Counted from the stretch's first letter, positions 53,370-61,046 are shown. The stretch: DNA of 64,000 nucleotides from Microbacterium sp. HD4P20 (GCF_019449275.2 NZ_JAHZQZ020000020.1:62001-126000); one strand, 5' to 3'. The notes: generated by a model from the sequence alone, not told the origin. Numbers and translations: made by a program.

Positions 53370-53400
53370 GCCCACCGCGCTTGTCGGGAGCGCGGTGGGC
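53370..53400. terminator. 12-bp hairpin upstream of the sugar transferase gene
   Basis: GCCCACCGCGCT (53370-53381) and AGCGCGGTGGGC (53389-53400) form a perfect stem with a 7-base loop. On the minus strand it lies 170 bases before the sugar transferase start, so it could end the preceding operon or attenuate transcription into the transferase. Confidence 0.5.
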
Positions 53401-53691
53401 AGTTCGAGGTCTCGGCTATTGACGCTTCGCCGAGAGAAGCAGGCTGAGCGGACCCGCCGAGCAGGGGCGAATGGAGGAGCGCGACGATGGCGTGGTCACG
53501 GTCGGAGTGAACCGGACGCGACGACGCAGACCGACCATCACTGATCACTACTCCCCAGGCCGAATCCGCGGGCAGGATCCGGACAAATACGCTCGGCGAC
53601 CCCAGCGGCGCCGTGCTGCAAGCAATGATCCGCGCTGGGCGGAGGGGTGTCAATACCGGGGAGGGATTGGTCCTGAGTTGCTCGTATGTCG

Positions 53692-53759
53692 AGGCGTTTC
53701 GTCTCGCTCGTTCCTCGCTCGCTCAACGAACGAGTTGCTCGCGCTCGCTCAACGAAACG
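53692..53759. repeat. Dispersed repeat (site 6)
   Basis: GCGTTTCGTCTCGCTCGTTC with CTCGCTCGCTCAACGAACGA is followed by a second fragment, GCGCTCGCTCAACGAAAC. The element ends at the 3' end of the Asp-box protein gene. Confidence 0.8.
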
Positions 53760-53764
53760 TGGGT

Positions 53765-54646
53765 TCAGGGGATCGGGAGCGTGACCAGCGAGTCGGCCGA
53801 CCAGAGGGAGAGATCGGCGCCGGCCAGATCGATCGCGGTGGGAGCGGCGGGATCCACGCCTTCGGCACAGGCGACGGGAGACGACGACTCGGCAGTGGCG
53901 CGGGAGAGGGCGACTCCGGCGCAGTCTGGTGTCGTGTGCGCCACGATGACATCGCCACCGTCGAGAGTCAGCGCGATGGCGTTCTCGGGAGCGAGCTGCT
54001 GCCACTCCTCGCCCGACCAGCTCCAGGCGCGCGCGTCGCACACGAGCGCGACGGCATCGCCCGACGCGCGCAGCCCCCACGCCTGCGCACACGGCGCGGG
54101 AACCGGGCCCGAAGGCAAGACGACGGTTGCGGCATCCGTCGGACTCACGTAGCGCGAGATCGCGAGCACATCGGGGTATGACTCCCAGAACTCGCCGTTC
54201 GTGTACGTACGCAGCGCCTGGGTCTCGCACTCGGCCATCGCGGCCACCATCTCGGCGTCCTGGGCCGAGAACGCATCGAGAGACTGCACCTGGGCGATAC
54301 CGCGATACGTCGGGGTCACATCGATCCACGTCTCACCGCCGTCGGGAGAGCGCTCGACGACCGGAGCGGGGCCGTCGCATGCACCGGCGGTCGCGCGCCA
54401 CCATAGCGCCCCGCCGACCGACAGGTACCGCTGCGCCTCGAGGGCGATCGGTGCGGCAGCCGGCGCCGACGGGGTCGGCGTAGGGGTCTTGACTCCCAGA
54501 TCGAACGACGGCACGGGGCCGGCCTCGGCGGGCGTGGGTTCGGGGTTCGCCCGCTGATACGCCGCGATCGCCAGCACGCCGACCACGATTGCGAGCGCCG
54601 CGACAGCTGCGATGGCGATCCAGCGCGACGCGCCCCACGATCTCAT
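53765..54646 (-). CDS. Membrane-anchored extracytoplasmic protein with an Asp-box
   Basis: The 293-residue protein has an N-terminal membrane anchor (residues 9-29), a Pro/Thr-rich linker and an extracytoplasmic domain with SPDGGETWIDV, one Asp-box (S-x-D-x-G-x-T-W) as found in beta-propeller sialidase-like folds. Four or more cysteines may form disulfides. A single Asp-box in ~200 residues is too little to call an enzyme. It lies 13 bases after the tyrosine autokinase gene and is probably co-transcribed with it. Confidence 0.65.
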   Translation of the reverse strand: MRSWGASRWIAIAAVAALAIVVGVLAIAAYQRANPEPTPAEAGPVPSFDLGVKTPTPTPSAPAAAPIALEAQRYLSVGGALWWRATAGACDGPAPVVERSPDGGETWIDVTPTYRGIAQVQSLDAFSAQDAEMVAAMAECETQALRTYTNGEFWESYPDVLAISRYVSPTDAATVVLPSGPVPAPCAQAWGLRASGDAVALVCDARAWSWSGEEWQQLAPENAIALTLDGGDVIVAHTTPDCAGVALSRATAESSSPVACAEGVDPAAPTAIDLAGADLSLWSADSLVTLPIP

Positions 54647-54659
54647 GCGGCGACTCGGC

Positions 54660-56351
54660 TCAGGCAGACGGCTTGGTGAAACCGCCGGACTCGCGGATGA
54701 TGTCGTCGATCGTCAATGGCGTGCTCTCGGCGGCCGGCTCGGCCGCACGCGGGCGCGACGCCGGCGCTTGAGCGGCGGGGGTGGCGGGTTGCGGGGCGAA
54801 GGACTCGCTCTGCGTCGCGCGCTCCGCGGCCGGGGGCGGTGAGGCCTGCGCCGGGGTCGACGAACGGAGCGGACCCGCGGCGGCCGAAGCCTGCTGCTTC
54901 GGCTGCTTCGGGGCGGGGGTGACCTTCGCGGGCTTGGGCCTTTTGGGGGTCTTGCCGGTCTTGACGTTCTTCGAGTCGTCGACATAGCCGTAGGCGCCGT
55001 ATCCGTAGCCATAGCCGTACGCGTACGAGTCGGGGCCGCGCGTCGGCACCATCGTCATCGCGACGCCCGCGACGTGAGCACCGACCGTCTCGAGCGCATC
55101 GAGCGCGCCGGCCAGCTGATGGCGGTTGGTCTTGCCGGCCGCCACGATCACGATGGCCCCGCCTGTCGCCTTGGCGAGGATGGCACCGTCGGTCACCGGA
55201 AGAAGCGGCGGAGCGTCGCACAGCACCACGTCGAAGTCGCGCTCGAGCACCTCGAGCAGGGCACGCATGCGGTCGGATCCGAGCAGCTCGCTCGGGTTCG
55301 GCGGAATCTTGCCGGCGGGCAGCACGTACAGCTGCCGGCCGCCCCACGGCAGCATGACGTCGCCGATGCGGGTGCGGCCGATGAGCACGTCGGTCAGGCC
55401 CACGCCGCCCTCGATGCCGAGGTACTCGGCCACCTTCGGCTTGCGTAGGTCGGTGTCGAGCAGCGCGACGCGCTTGCCGGCATCCGCCAGCGCGATCGCC
55501 AGGTTGATCGTGGTGGTCGACTTGCCCTCGGTCGGCACACTCGACGTGATCACGAACGACGACTTTTCGCCGAGATCGAGGAACTGCAGGTTCGTGCGCA
55601 TAGCGCGGAACGACTCCGAGCGCGGGCTGAGCGGATCGGCGTGCACGATGAGCGGGCGCTCGCTCGCCTTGGGGTCGAACGCGATCGTGCCGATGATCGG
55701 GCGATCGGTGAGCTGCTCGACGTCACGTGGGGTGCGGATGCGGGTGTCGAGCACGGCGCGCAGTACGGCGATGCCCACGCCGAGCGCGAGCCCGACCAGC
55801 GCGCCGAGCGCGAGGTTGAGGGGCACGTTCGGGCTCGACGGCTCGAGCGGCGGCAGCGCGTTCTTGACCGGCGAGAGCCGCACGGGGCTGCTCGACGTTC
55901 CGTCGGGGCCCTGCACCGCCTCGATCTCGGCGACGGCCGCCGTCAGCGACGCGCCGAGCGCGTTGGCGGTCTCGGCTGCCCGCACCGCATCGGTGTCGGT
56001 AACCGTGATCGTGATGAGGGTCGTGTTGAGTGCGGCGGATGCCGTCACGTGGGTCGCGAGGCTGCTCGCGGTCGTCTCGAGTTCGAGCTCGGCGATCACC
56101 GGATTCATGACGATCGGAGTGGTGACCAGCTGGGAGTATGTCTGCACTCGAGCCTGCGTGAAGGTCGACCCCTGCTGCAGCTCCTGAATGGACGAGCCGG
56201 ACTGCGTCGACACGAAGACGGTGCTCGAGGCCTCGTATTCGGGCGTGCGCGTGAGCGACCAGGCGGCCGCCACGCCGACACCGACGAGGGTCGCGACGAC
56301 GATGATCACCCAGTTCTTGCGCAGGATCCGGATGTAGTCGGTGAGCTCCAT
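54660..56351 (-). CDS. Wzz/Wzc-type chain-length regulator and tyrosine autokinase
   Basis: The 563-residue protein joins a Wzz domain (two membrane segments, about residues 17-37 and 180-202) to a cytoplasmic BY-kinase. The kinase shows Walker A (SSVPTEGKSTTTINLA), Walker A' (ALLDTDLRKPKV) and Walker B (VVLCDAPPLLP). A tyrosine cluster (YAYGYGYGYGAYGY, about 440-455) is the likely autophosphorylation site. A long Ala/Pro tail follows. Start ATG 56351 (MELTDYIRIL) after AAAGGCGGAC. It controls chain length and export together with the phosphatase encoded next door. Confidence 0.93.
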   Translation of the reverse strand: MELTDYIRILRKNWVIIVVATLVGVGVAAAWSLTRTPEYEASSTVFVSTQSGSSIQELQQGSTFTQARVQTYSQLVTTPIVMNPVIAELELETTASSLATHVTASAALNTTLITITVTDTDAVRAAETANALGASLTAAVAEIEAVQGPDGTSSSPVRLSPVKNALPPLEPSSPNVPLNLALGALVGLALGVGIAVLRAVLDTRIRTPRDVEQLTDRPIIGTIAFDPKASERPLIVHADPLSPRSESFRAMRTNLQFLDLGEKSSFVITSSVPTEGKSTTTINLAIALADAGKRVALLDTDLRKPKVAEYLGIEGGVGLTDVLIGRTRIGDVMLPWGGRQLYVLPAGKIPPNPSELLGSDRMRALLEVLERDFDVVLCDAPPLLPVTDGAILAKATGGAIVIVAAGKTNRHQLAGALDALETVGAHVAGVAMTMVPTRGPDSYAYGYGYGYGAYGYVDDSKNVKTGKTPKRPKPAKVTPAPKQPKQQASAAAGPLRSSTPAQASPPPAAERATQSESFAPQPATPAAQAPASRPRAAEPAAESTPLTIDDIIRESGGFTKPSA

Positions 56352-56433
56352 GTCCGCCTTTCGGTGCCACCCCACGGGCGTTGGTTGGGCCATTTTGTCA
56401 CACGGGTCACTCGCGAAACCCGCCGGGGACGAC

Positions 56434-57036
56434 TCAGGCGCTTGTCGTCGCCGCCAGCGCCACCGCGCGCACCACCTGATCGATGGCGGGCGCCAGCTGC
56501 GATGCCGACAGCTGGTAGGTCTGCCACGACCGGCGGTAAGGGTCGATCACGTCGTCTTCGTCGGGGCTTGCCGGAGGCATCGCGAGGCCGCGCCGAGCCG
56601 CGACACCCAGGCCCATCGCGCGGACGCGGGCAGCGGCATCCGTTCCGCCCTCGCCGGCGGCAGCGCGCAGCTCGTCGTCGCTCATCGTCGACGCGATGCG
56701 GGCGAACTCGCGGATCGTGAAGGTCGAGCGCAGCCGCGCGGGCGCGAGCTCTGCGACCTCACGGCGGTGGTCGCGCGTCATCGTGAGAATGAGGTCGGGC
56801 TGGGCGAGCATCGCGTCGAGCAGGAAGCGGGAGCGGTGGGTCGCGGCCACCTCGGCCGGCACGCCGAGATCGACGGCGAGCTGCACCGCCTCGTCGGTCA
56901 TCGGCGCCGAGGCGAGACCGCGTGTGCCGGCGCTCGCGATGACGGGCGAGTACGGGGCGAGCTGTGCACGCAAGAGGTGCTCGGCAAGAGGCGACCGGCA
57001 GATGTTGCCCGTGCACACCGTGAGGATCTCGAACAA
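56434..57036 (-). CDS. Low-molecular-weight protein tyrosine phosphatase
   Basis: The ~200-residue enzyme has the Cx5R active-site loop CTGNICRS at its N-terminus and the general-acid loop with Asp in IDPYRRS near the C-terminus. It would dephosphorylate the tyrosine autokinase encoded 82 bases downstream, the usual Wzb-Wzc pairing. The exact start is unclear: TTG 57036 (LFEILTVCTGN) is taken because it places the loop at the family-typical position; the open frame extends to 57354. Confidence 0.85.
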   Translation of the reverse strand: MFEILTVCTGNICRSPLAEHLLRAQLAPYSPVIASAGTRGLASAPMTDEAVQLAVDLGVPAEVAATHRSRFLLDAMLAQPDLILTMTRDHRREVAELAPARLRSTFTIREFARIASTMSDDELRAAAGEGGTDAAARVRAMGLGVAARRGLAMPPASPDEDDVIDPYRRSWQTYQLSASQLAPAIDQVVRAVALAATTSA

Positions 57037-57058
57037 GGGAGCCGTCCTGCGCGTCGGA

Positions 57059-57064
57059 TAACGT
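57059..57064 (+). promoter_or_regulatory. -10 hexamer for leaderless CPBP gene 1
   Basis: TAACGT ends six bases before the GTG at 57071. It lies in the 34-base gap to the divergent phosphatase gene. Confidence 0.5.
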
Positions 57065-57070
57065 GGGCGA

Positions 57071-57868
57071 GTGCTCGACCAGCCTAGTGACCTCGCGACG
57101 GGATCGACCCCGCCGGCGACGCGCGCGGGGAGGCGGTCCGGCAGCGGTCGACAGCCGCGAACCGACTGGCGGCTCGGCGGCCGGACGGTGCGTGCGTGGC
57201 GCGAAGGCCTGCTGGCCGTGGCGCTCATCTCGCTCGGCATCGCCCTGCTCGCCGGCACCCTGATCGACACGCTGTGGGAGTCACCGCTGGCCGGACCAGT
57301 CGCGCTGGCCCTGATGTGGATCGGGATGCTGGTGCCCGTGGTGTTGGCCCTCACTCGGTCGCGGCCGATCGGGCTGCTGCGGGTGCGCTGGATCGACCTG
57401 CTCTACGGCGTCGCCCTGGCCCTGCTGCTGCGTCTGATGCAGGGGTGGCTCGCGCAAGGGCTCGGAGGCGACCGCTCGCTGCCTTCGGTCACTCTCGTGG
57501 ACGGCCGGCTGCCGACCTCGTGGTGGCTGACCGACGGACTTGCCTCGATCGTGATCGCCGCCCCGCTCGAGGAGTTCTTCTTCCACGCCGTGGTGCTCGT
57601 CGCGCTGTACACGCTGATGCGACGCCCGTTCGGCAAGACAGCGGCCGGCGTCGTCGCGGGGCTTGTCAGCACCGCGCTCTTCGTCACCCTGCACGCCCTC
57701 GCGGGTGGAGCCTTGCCGGTGGATCAGGTCGTGTCGCTGCTCCTGCTGGGGCTCACGTGCGCCGCGCTCGTGCTGCTGACCGGACGCATCTGGGGCGCCG
57801 TCATCGTGCACGCTCTCTTCAACGCGACCTGGGTCGTGCTGGTCGTTCTCGGCACCATCTGGGGGTGA
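57071..57868 (+). CDS. CPBP-family intramembrane protein with variant motif 1
   Basis: The 265-residue protein has about seven hydrophobic segments and the CPBP (Rce1-like) motifs: APLEEFFFHAVVL, FVTLHAL and HALFNATW. The first motif is normally EExxxR; here the Arg is His, so proteolytic activity is uncertain. Members include proteases and immunity-type proteins. The GTG start at 57071 is supported by the leaderless -10. The second CPBP gene at 58771 keeps the standard motif. Confidence 0.82.
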   Translation: MLDQPSDLATGSTPPATRAGRRSGSGRQPRTDWRLGGRTVRAWREGLLAVALISLGIALLAGTLIDTLWESPLAGPVALALMWIGMLVPVVLALTRSRPIGLLRVRWIDLLYGVALALLLRLMQGWLAQGLGGDRSLPSVTLVDGRLPTSWWLTDGLASIVIAAPLEEFFFHAVVLVALYTLMRRPFGKTAAGVVAGLVSTALFVTLHALAGGALPVDQVVSLLLLGLTCAALVLLTGRIWGAVIVHALFNATWVVLVVLGTIWG

Positions 57869-58234
57869 GGACCCGGTTCGCAGGCGCCATCACGAGAGAT
57901 TGGTTGGACCAGAAGCGGTGGATTCTCGCGATTCGGCGAAATTTCTGGTTGGACCAAACGAACTGCGATCTGCACGCCGAAAGCCGCTCGATGGCTCAGA
58001 CTGCGTTCCAGCGTCGGCAATCGCTGCGCAGATCGGCGATCCTGTCCCCCATACGGGGGACATGCCCGACCTAGCATGTTTACACATCCGTAATCCCGCG
58101 ACGTGGATATATCCTGTGAGTCTCGTTAGAGTGACGAGGGCAGGTCAGTCACCCCCCCCAAGAATGGCTGCCCTCATCAACGCACGCAACGCACCTCGCC
58201 GCGTAACGTTAACTGACTGTCGGGAGTCATTCAC
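57869..58234. promoter_or_regulatory. Intergenic stretch with two FadR-like operators and a hairpin
   Basis: TGGTTGGACCA occurs at 57901-57911 and again at 57946-57956. It fits the GntR/FadR-type operator pattern TNGT-N3-ACNA exactly. A perfect stem TGTCCCCC-ATAC-GGGGGACA (58043-58062) follows. The remainder is the upstream region of the LPATG gene and shows no gene. Confidence 0.5.
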
Positions 58235-58756
58235 ATGTTCAAGAAACTTCTCAGTGCCGCCGGCATCGCCGCGGTCTTCGTCTTCGGCTCCGCTGCTGCT
58301 GCTGCAGCCGATGAGTACCCCGCCACCGCTCCGGTTGTCGCCTCTGACACCACTCTTACGCCGGGCCAGTCGGTGACCATCACCGTCAACGACCTCGGCG
58401 ACTACGAATCCGTCTTGTTCAGCGCCAACGGAGGCACGCTCGCCTCCATCGTCGCCGCCGCGGGCAGCGGCACGTCCGTCGAGAAGACGGTCGTCAACGG
58501 CAGCGCTTCGGCGACCTTCACCGCACCTTCTACCGCCGGCACGTACGTCGTGACCGTCACCGCACCCGGTGGCGAGGTGCTCGGCTCGGTCACCCTCACG
58601 GTGGCAGCAGCCGGCGGTGGCTCTGGCGGCGGCCTCCCGGCAACGGGTGGCTCGGTTCCGGCCGCGATGATCTGGGCAGGCGTCGGCGCGCTCGGCCTCG
58701 GCGGTATCGCCGTGGCAGCCGTCGCAGCTCGCCGCCGCGCGGCAGCCAGCAACTGA
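58235..58756 (+). CDS. LPxTG-type cell wall-anchored protein (LPATG)
   Basis: The 173-residue protein has a signal peptide (MFKKLLSAAGIAAVFVFGSA, cleavage near AAAADE) and one Ig-like beta domain (TLTPGQSVTITV... TYVVTVTAPGGEVLG). After a Gly/Ser linker comes the sorting signal LPATG, a hydrophobic helix and RRR. A sortase should link it to the cell wall. Its terminator hairpin overlaps the start of the following CPBP gene. Confidence 0.88.
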   Translation: MFKKLLSAAGIAAVFVFGSAAAAAADEYPATAPVVASDTTLTPGQSVTITVNDLGDYESVLFSANGGTLASIVAAAGSGTSVEKTVVNGSASATFTAPSTAGTYVVTVTAPGGEVLGSVTLTVAAAGGGSGGGLPATGGSVPAAMIWAGVGALGLGGIAVAAVAARRRAAASN

Positions 58757-58768
58757 CCAACGATCCCA

Positions 58769-58800
58769 CGATGACCCCGGGCGCGAGCCCGGGGTCATCG
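58769..58800 (+). terminator. 14-bp hairpin after the LPATG gene, containing the next start codon
   Basis: CGATGACCCCGGGC (58769-58782) pairs perfectly with GCCCGGGGTCATCG (58787-58800) around GCGA. The ATG at 58771-58773, the only visible start for the CPBP gene, lies inside the left arm. Confidence 0.75.
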
Positions 58801-59469
58801 TCGTTCTATCGGCGGCCGTGGATCGCCCTACTCGTCGCGGCAGCGGGCGTGGTGATAGCCGGGCTTGTCGTCTCGCTATATAGAGGTATCGGCGCGACCG
58901 GTTGGATCGGCAGTCTCGCCGACCTGGTCATCATTTCAGTGCCCTTCGTCCTGGCCGCCGTGGTCGCCATCCGGCTTGCCGCGACGCCTGGCTTCGTGCG
59001 ACGCGTGCTGCTGCGCTGGCGCTGGACCGACGTCGCATTCGGCCTCGGTGTCGGGCTGCTGGTGCGGGCCCTGCTCGAGCTGCTCGTGCCGACCACCGGA
59101 TCACTGCTCGGCGGGTTCGGCACCGTCTCGATCGCCGCCGTCGCCGTGATCGCGCTCGGTGCCGCGCTCGTGACGCCGATCGTGGAGGAGCTGTTCTTCC
59201 GCGGGGTCGCGGTGGCGGCGCTGCTCGACGTCTTCGGGTCGCTCGGCCGCGTGGTTGCGGCCGTTGCGTCCGTCGCGGTGTCGACGGCGGCTTTCGTCGC
59301 CTTGCACGTCGTGGCTGCGGGCGGAATGGTGACGTGGGGTGCGCTGCTCGGTCCGCTCGCCATCGGCGTGGGCTGCGGCATCCTGTTCGCGGTGACGGGA
59401 CGAGTTGCGGCGGGGATCTGTGCGCACGTGGTGAGCAACGCGATCGGCGTGGCGCTGCTGCTGGTGTGA
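58771..59469 (+). CDS. CPBP-family intramembrane protease-like protein
   Basis: The 232-residue membrane protein has about six hydrophobic segments and intact CPBP motifs: PIVEELFFRGVAV (EExxxR), AAFVALHVVAAG (FxxxH) and ICAHVVSNAIG (HxxxN). These put the glutamates and histidines in the membrane as in Rce1-type proteases. The natural substrate is unknown. The start at 58771 lies in a hairpin stem, so translation may depend on read-through of that structure; no later in-frame start precedes the first helix. Confidence 0.8.
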   Translation: MTPGASPGSSSFYRRPWIALLVAAAGVVIAGLVVSLYRGIGATGWIGSLADLVIISVPFVLAAVVAIRLAATPGFVRRVLLRWRWTDVAFGLGVGLLVRALLELLVPTTGSLLGGFGTVSIAAVAVIALGAALVTPIVEELFFRGVAVAALLDVFGSLGRVVAAVASVAVSTAAFVALHVVAAGGMVTWGALLGPLAIGVGCGILFAVTGRVAAGICAHVVSNAIGVALLLV

Positions 59470-59512
59470 GCGCTCGTCAGTTATCCACAGGAGCCACCAC
59501 TCTCGGCGAGTG

Positions 59513-59528
59513 TCGTACGTTTGTTCTA
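59513..59528 (+). promoter_or_regulatory. LexA-like box at the promoter of DUF222-HNH copy 2
   Basis: TCGTACGTTTGTTCTA matches TCGAAC-N4-GTTCGA with one mismatch in each half-site. It overlaps the likely -10 (TACTCT, 59527-59532), which ends six bases before the ATG. The other DUF222-HNH gene has the same arrangement. Confidence 0.6.
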
Positions 59529-59538
59529 CTCTGGAAGT

Positions 59539-60855
59539 ATGACCAGCGCCGCCGAGCCCGACCCGCCAGACCCTCAGGGGCTGGACGGTGAGTGGCTAGG
59601 CGATGTCTTCTTGCCGCCCGTGCCCGACGCCGTCGACCTCGTTCTCGAAGCGGCGACGATGGAGTCGGTTTTCGCGGCGCAGCGACTCATGCGAATCGAC
59701 GCGATGCGGCGAGAGATGCTGGCCGAAGATGCTGGTCGCGGGGCGGGAGTGACCGATCTCGTCGAGCGGTCGATCCGGTTGGAGCTCGCCTCGGCGATGC
59801 GGGTGACTGAGTACGCGGCAGGGCAGATGATCGTGCAGGCCGAGGCGCTGGTGCATCGGTATCCGGCGGCGCTCGCGGCGCTCGCTGCCGGACGGATCAC
59901 CACGAAGCACGCGGCGATCCTGGTCGAGAAGGTCGATCAGGTGCAACCCGAACTCCGCGAGGAGGTCGCCGCCCGCGCGGTGGAGCTGGCCGAGGCGGAG
60001 CCGGTGGGCACGTTCCAGCGGGCGCTGCGGGCGCTGATCCAAACTCTGGAAGCACCCACGCTCGAGCAGCGGTACCAGACGGCTTTGCAGGCCCGGCGTG
60101 TCGTCGTCGAGCGGGGGACCGATGGAATGGGCGCGCTCATCACGTACGCCCCCGAGGTCGAAGTGCATGCGATCTTCGCGCGGGCGACAGCGATCGCGAA
60201 GACCATCGCCGCTCAAGACGGCGAGACGAGGACGTTGGACCAGATCCGTGCCGACGTGGTCTGCGACCTTCTCATCGACGGGGTCACCGGCGCGATGCCC
60301 ACCGAGGCGAGGGGCATCCGCGCATCGGTCGTCGTGACAGTGCCCGTGCTGGCGCTGCTGGACGACGAGCTGGCCAAGACCGCTGACCCGCCGGTCGTGG
60401 AGAGTATCGGGCCGATCCCGCTCTCCCGCGCGCGCGAACTCTGCGGCGGCGACGCCTCCTGGATGCGGGTGCTCACACACCCCGAGACTGGCATGGTTCT
60501 CTCCGTCGGCCGCAAGCAATACCCGCCACCGCCCCCACTGCGAAAGCTCACCAAGTGGCGGGCGGACCGATGTATGGGACCGGGATGCTGGATGCCGGCG
60601 TCGCGATGCGAGGTAGACCATCAGATTCGGTGGGTAGACGGCGGCGAGACGTCGCTCGAGAACCTCGCGCCGTTCTGCAAGAACCATCATCTGATCAAGG
60701 ACAACACCGACTGGGTGGTGGCCCAGGTTCCGGGGAGCGGCGGCGCCGTGGAATGGATCTCGCCGACCGGCCGACGACATGTCGTGCAACCGGAGCGTCG
60801 AGTACCGGTGTTCACGGTCGCTGCCGAGCACGACCCCGCACCTGCGCCGTTCTAA
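59539..60855 (+). CDS. DUF222 / HNH endonuclease family protein (copy 2)
   Basis: The 438-residue protein has a helical DUF222 region (about residues 20-300) and a C-terminal HNH domain: CMGPGCWMPASRCEVDHQIRW, NLAPFCKNHHLIKDNTDW. The HNH core histidines and asparagine are present, but the domain differs from that of copy 1, so the two are old paralogues. ATG 59539 (MTSAAEPDPPD) is chosen over an in-frame TTG at 59521 because of the leaderless -10 and the LexA-like box just upstream. Confidence 0.85.
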   Translation: MTSAAEPDPPDPQGLDGEWLGDVFLPPVPDAVDLVLEAATMESVFAAQRLMRIDAMRREMLAEDAGRGAGVTDLVERSIRLELASAMRVTEYAAGQMIVQAEALVHRYPAALAALAAGRITTKHAAILVEKVDQVQPELREEVAARAVELAEAEPVGTFQRALRALIQTLEAPTLEQRYQTALQARRVVVERGTDGMGALITYAPEVEVHAIFARATAIAKTIAAQDGETRTLDQIRADVVCDLLIDGVTGAMPTEARGIRASVVVTVPVLALLDDELAKTADPPVVESIGPIPLSRARELCGGDASWMRVLTHPETGMVLSVGRKQYPPPPPLRKLTKWRADRCMGPGCWMPASRCEVDHQIRWVDGGETSLENLAPFCKNHHLIKDNTDWVVAQVPGSGGAVEWISPTGRRHVVQPERRVPVFTVAAEHDPAPAPF

Positions 60856-60857
60856 AC

Positions 60858-60903
60858 CCCCGTTCGACGCGCCCCGTTCTACGCGCCCCGTTCGACGCGC
60901 GCC
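60858..60903. repeat. Three tandem copies of a 14-bp unit
   Basis: CCCCGTTCGACGCG, CCCCGTTCTACGCG and CCCCGTTCGACGCG follow the stop of DUF222-HNH copy 2. Short and simple; no function suggested. Confidence 0.7.
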
Positions 60904-60995
60904 GTGCTGATGCACGCGAGCGATCGTGGAGTCGATCGAGACGGCCGTTCTGAGGTCGGCGTTCTCGGGTGGAGCCGTCACGCCGGCTTCACATC

Positions 60996-61046
60996 GACGA
61001 CCGGATGAGGCATACCTGACGACCGGATCGGGCATACCTATAGAGT
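60996..61046 (+). promoter_or_regulatory. Tandem 22-bp repeat and -10 before the LuxR-type gene
   Basis: Two 22-base units (60996-61017 and 61018-61039, both starting GACGACCGGAT and ending GGCATACCT) are identical but for two bases. They abut TATAGAGT (61039-61046), a good -10. Two units spaced by exactly two helix turns just before a promoter suggest cooperative binding of an activator, perhaps the product itself. Confidence 0.6.

Larger units (their letters stand above)
53199..53764. other. Intergenic stretch upstream of the sugar transferase gene
   Basis: About 570 bases without a convincing gene. It holds a perfect 12-bp hairpin (53370-53400) and a dispersed repeat pair (53692-53759). 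It lies upstream of the initiating transferase gene and downstream of the Asp-box protein gene on the same strand. Confidence 0.55.

Noticed and set aside
53765..54646. Sialidase
   Set aside because: Only one Asp-box is present and no catalytic Arg triad or Tyr/Glu pattern is seen.
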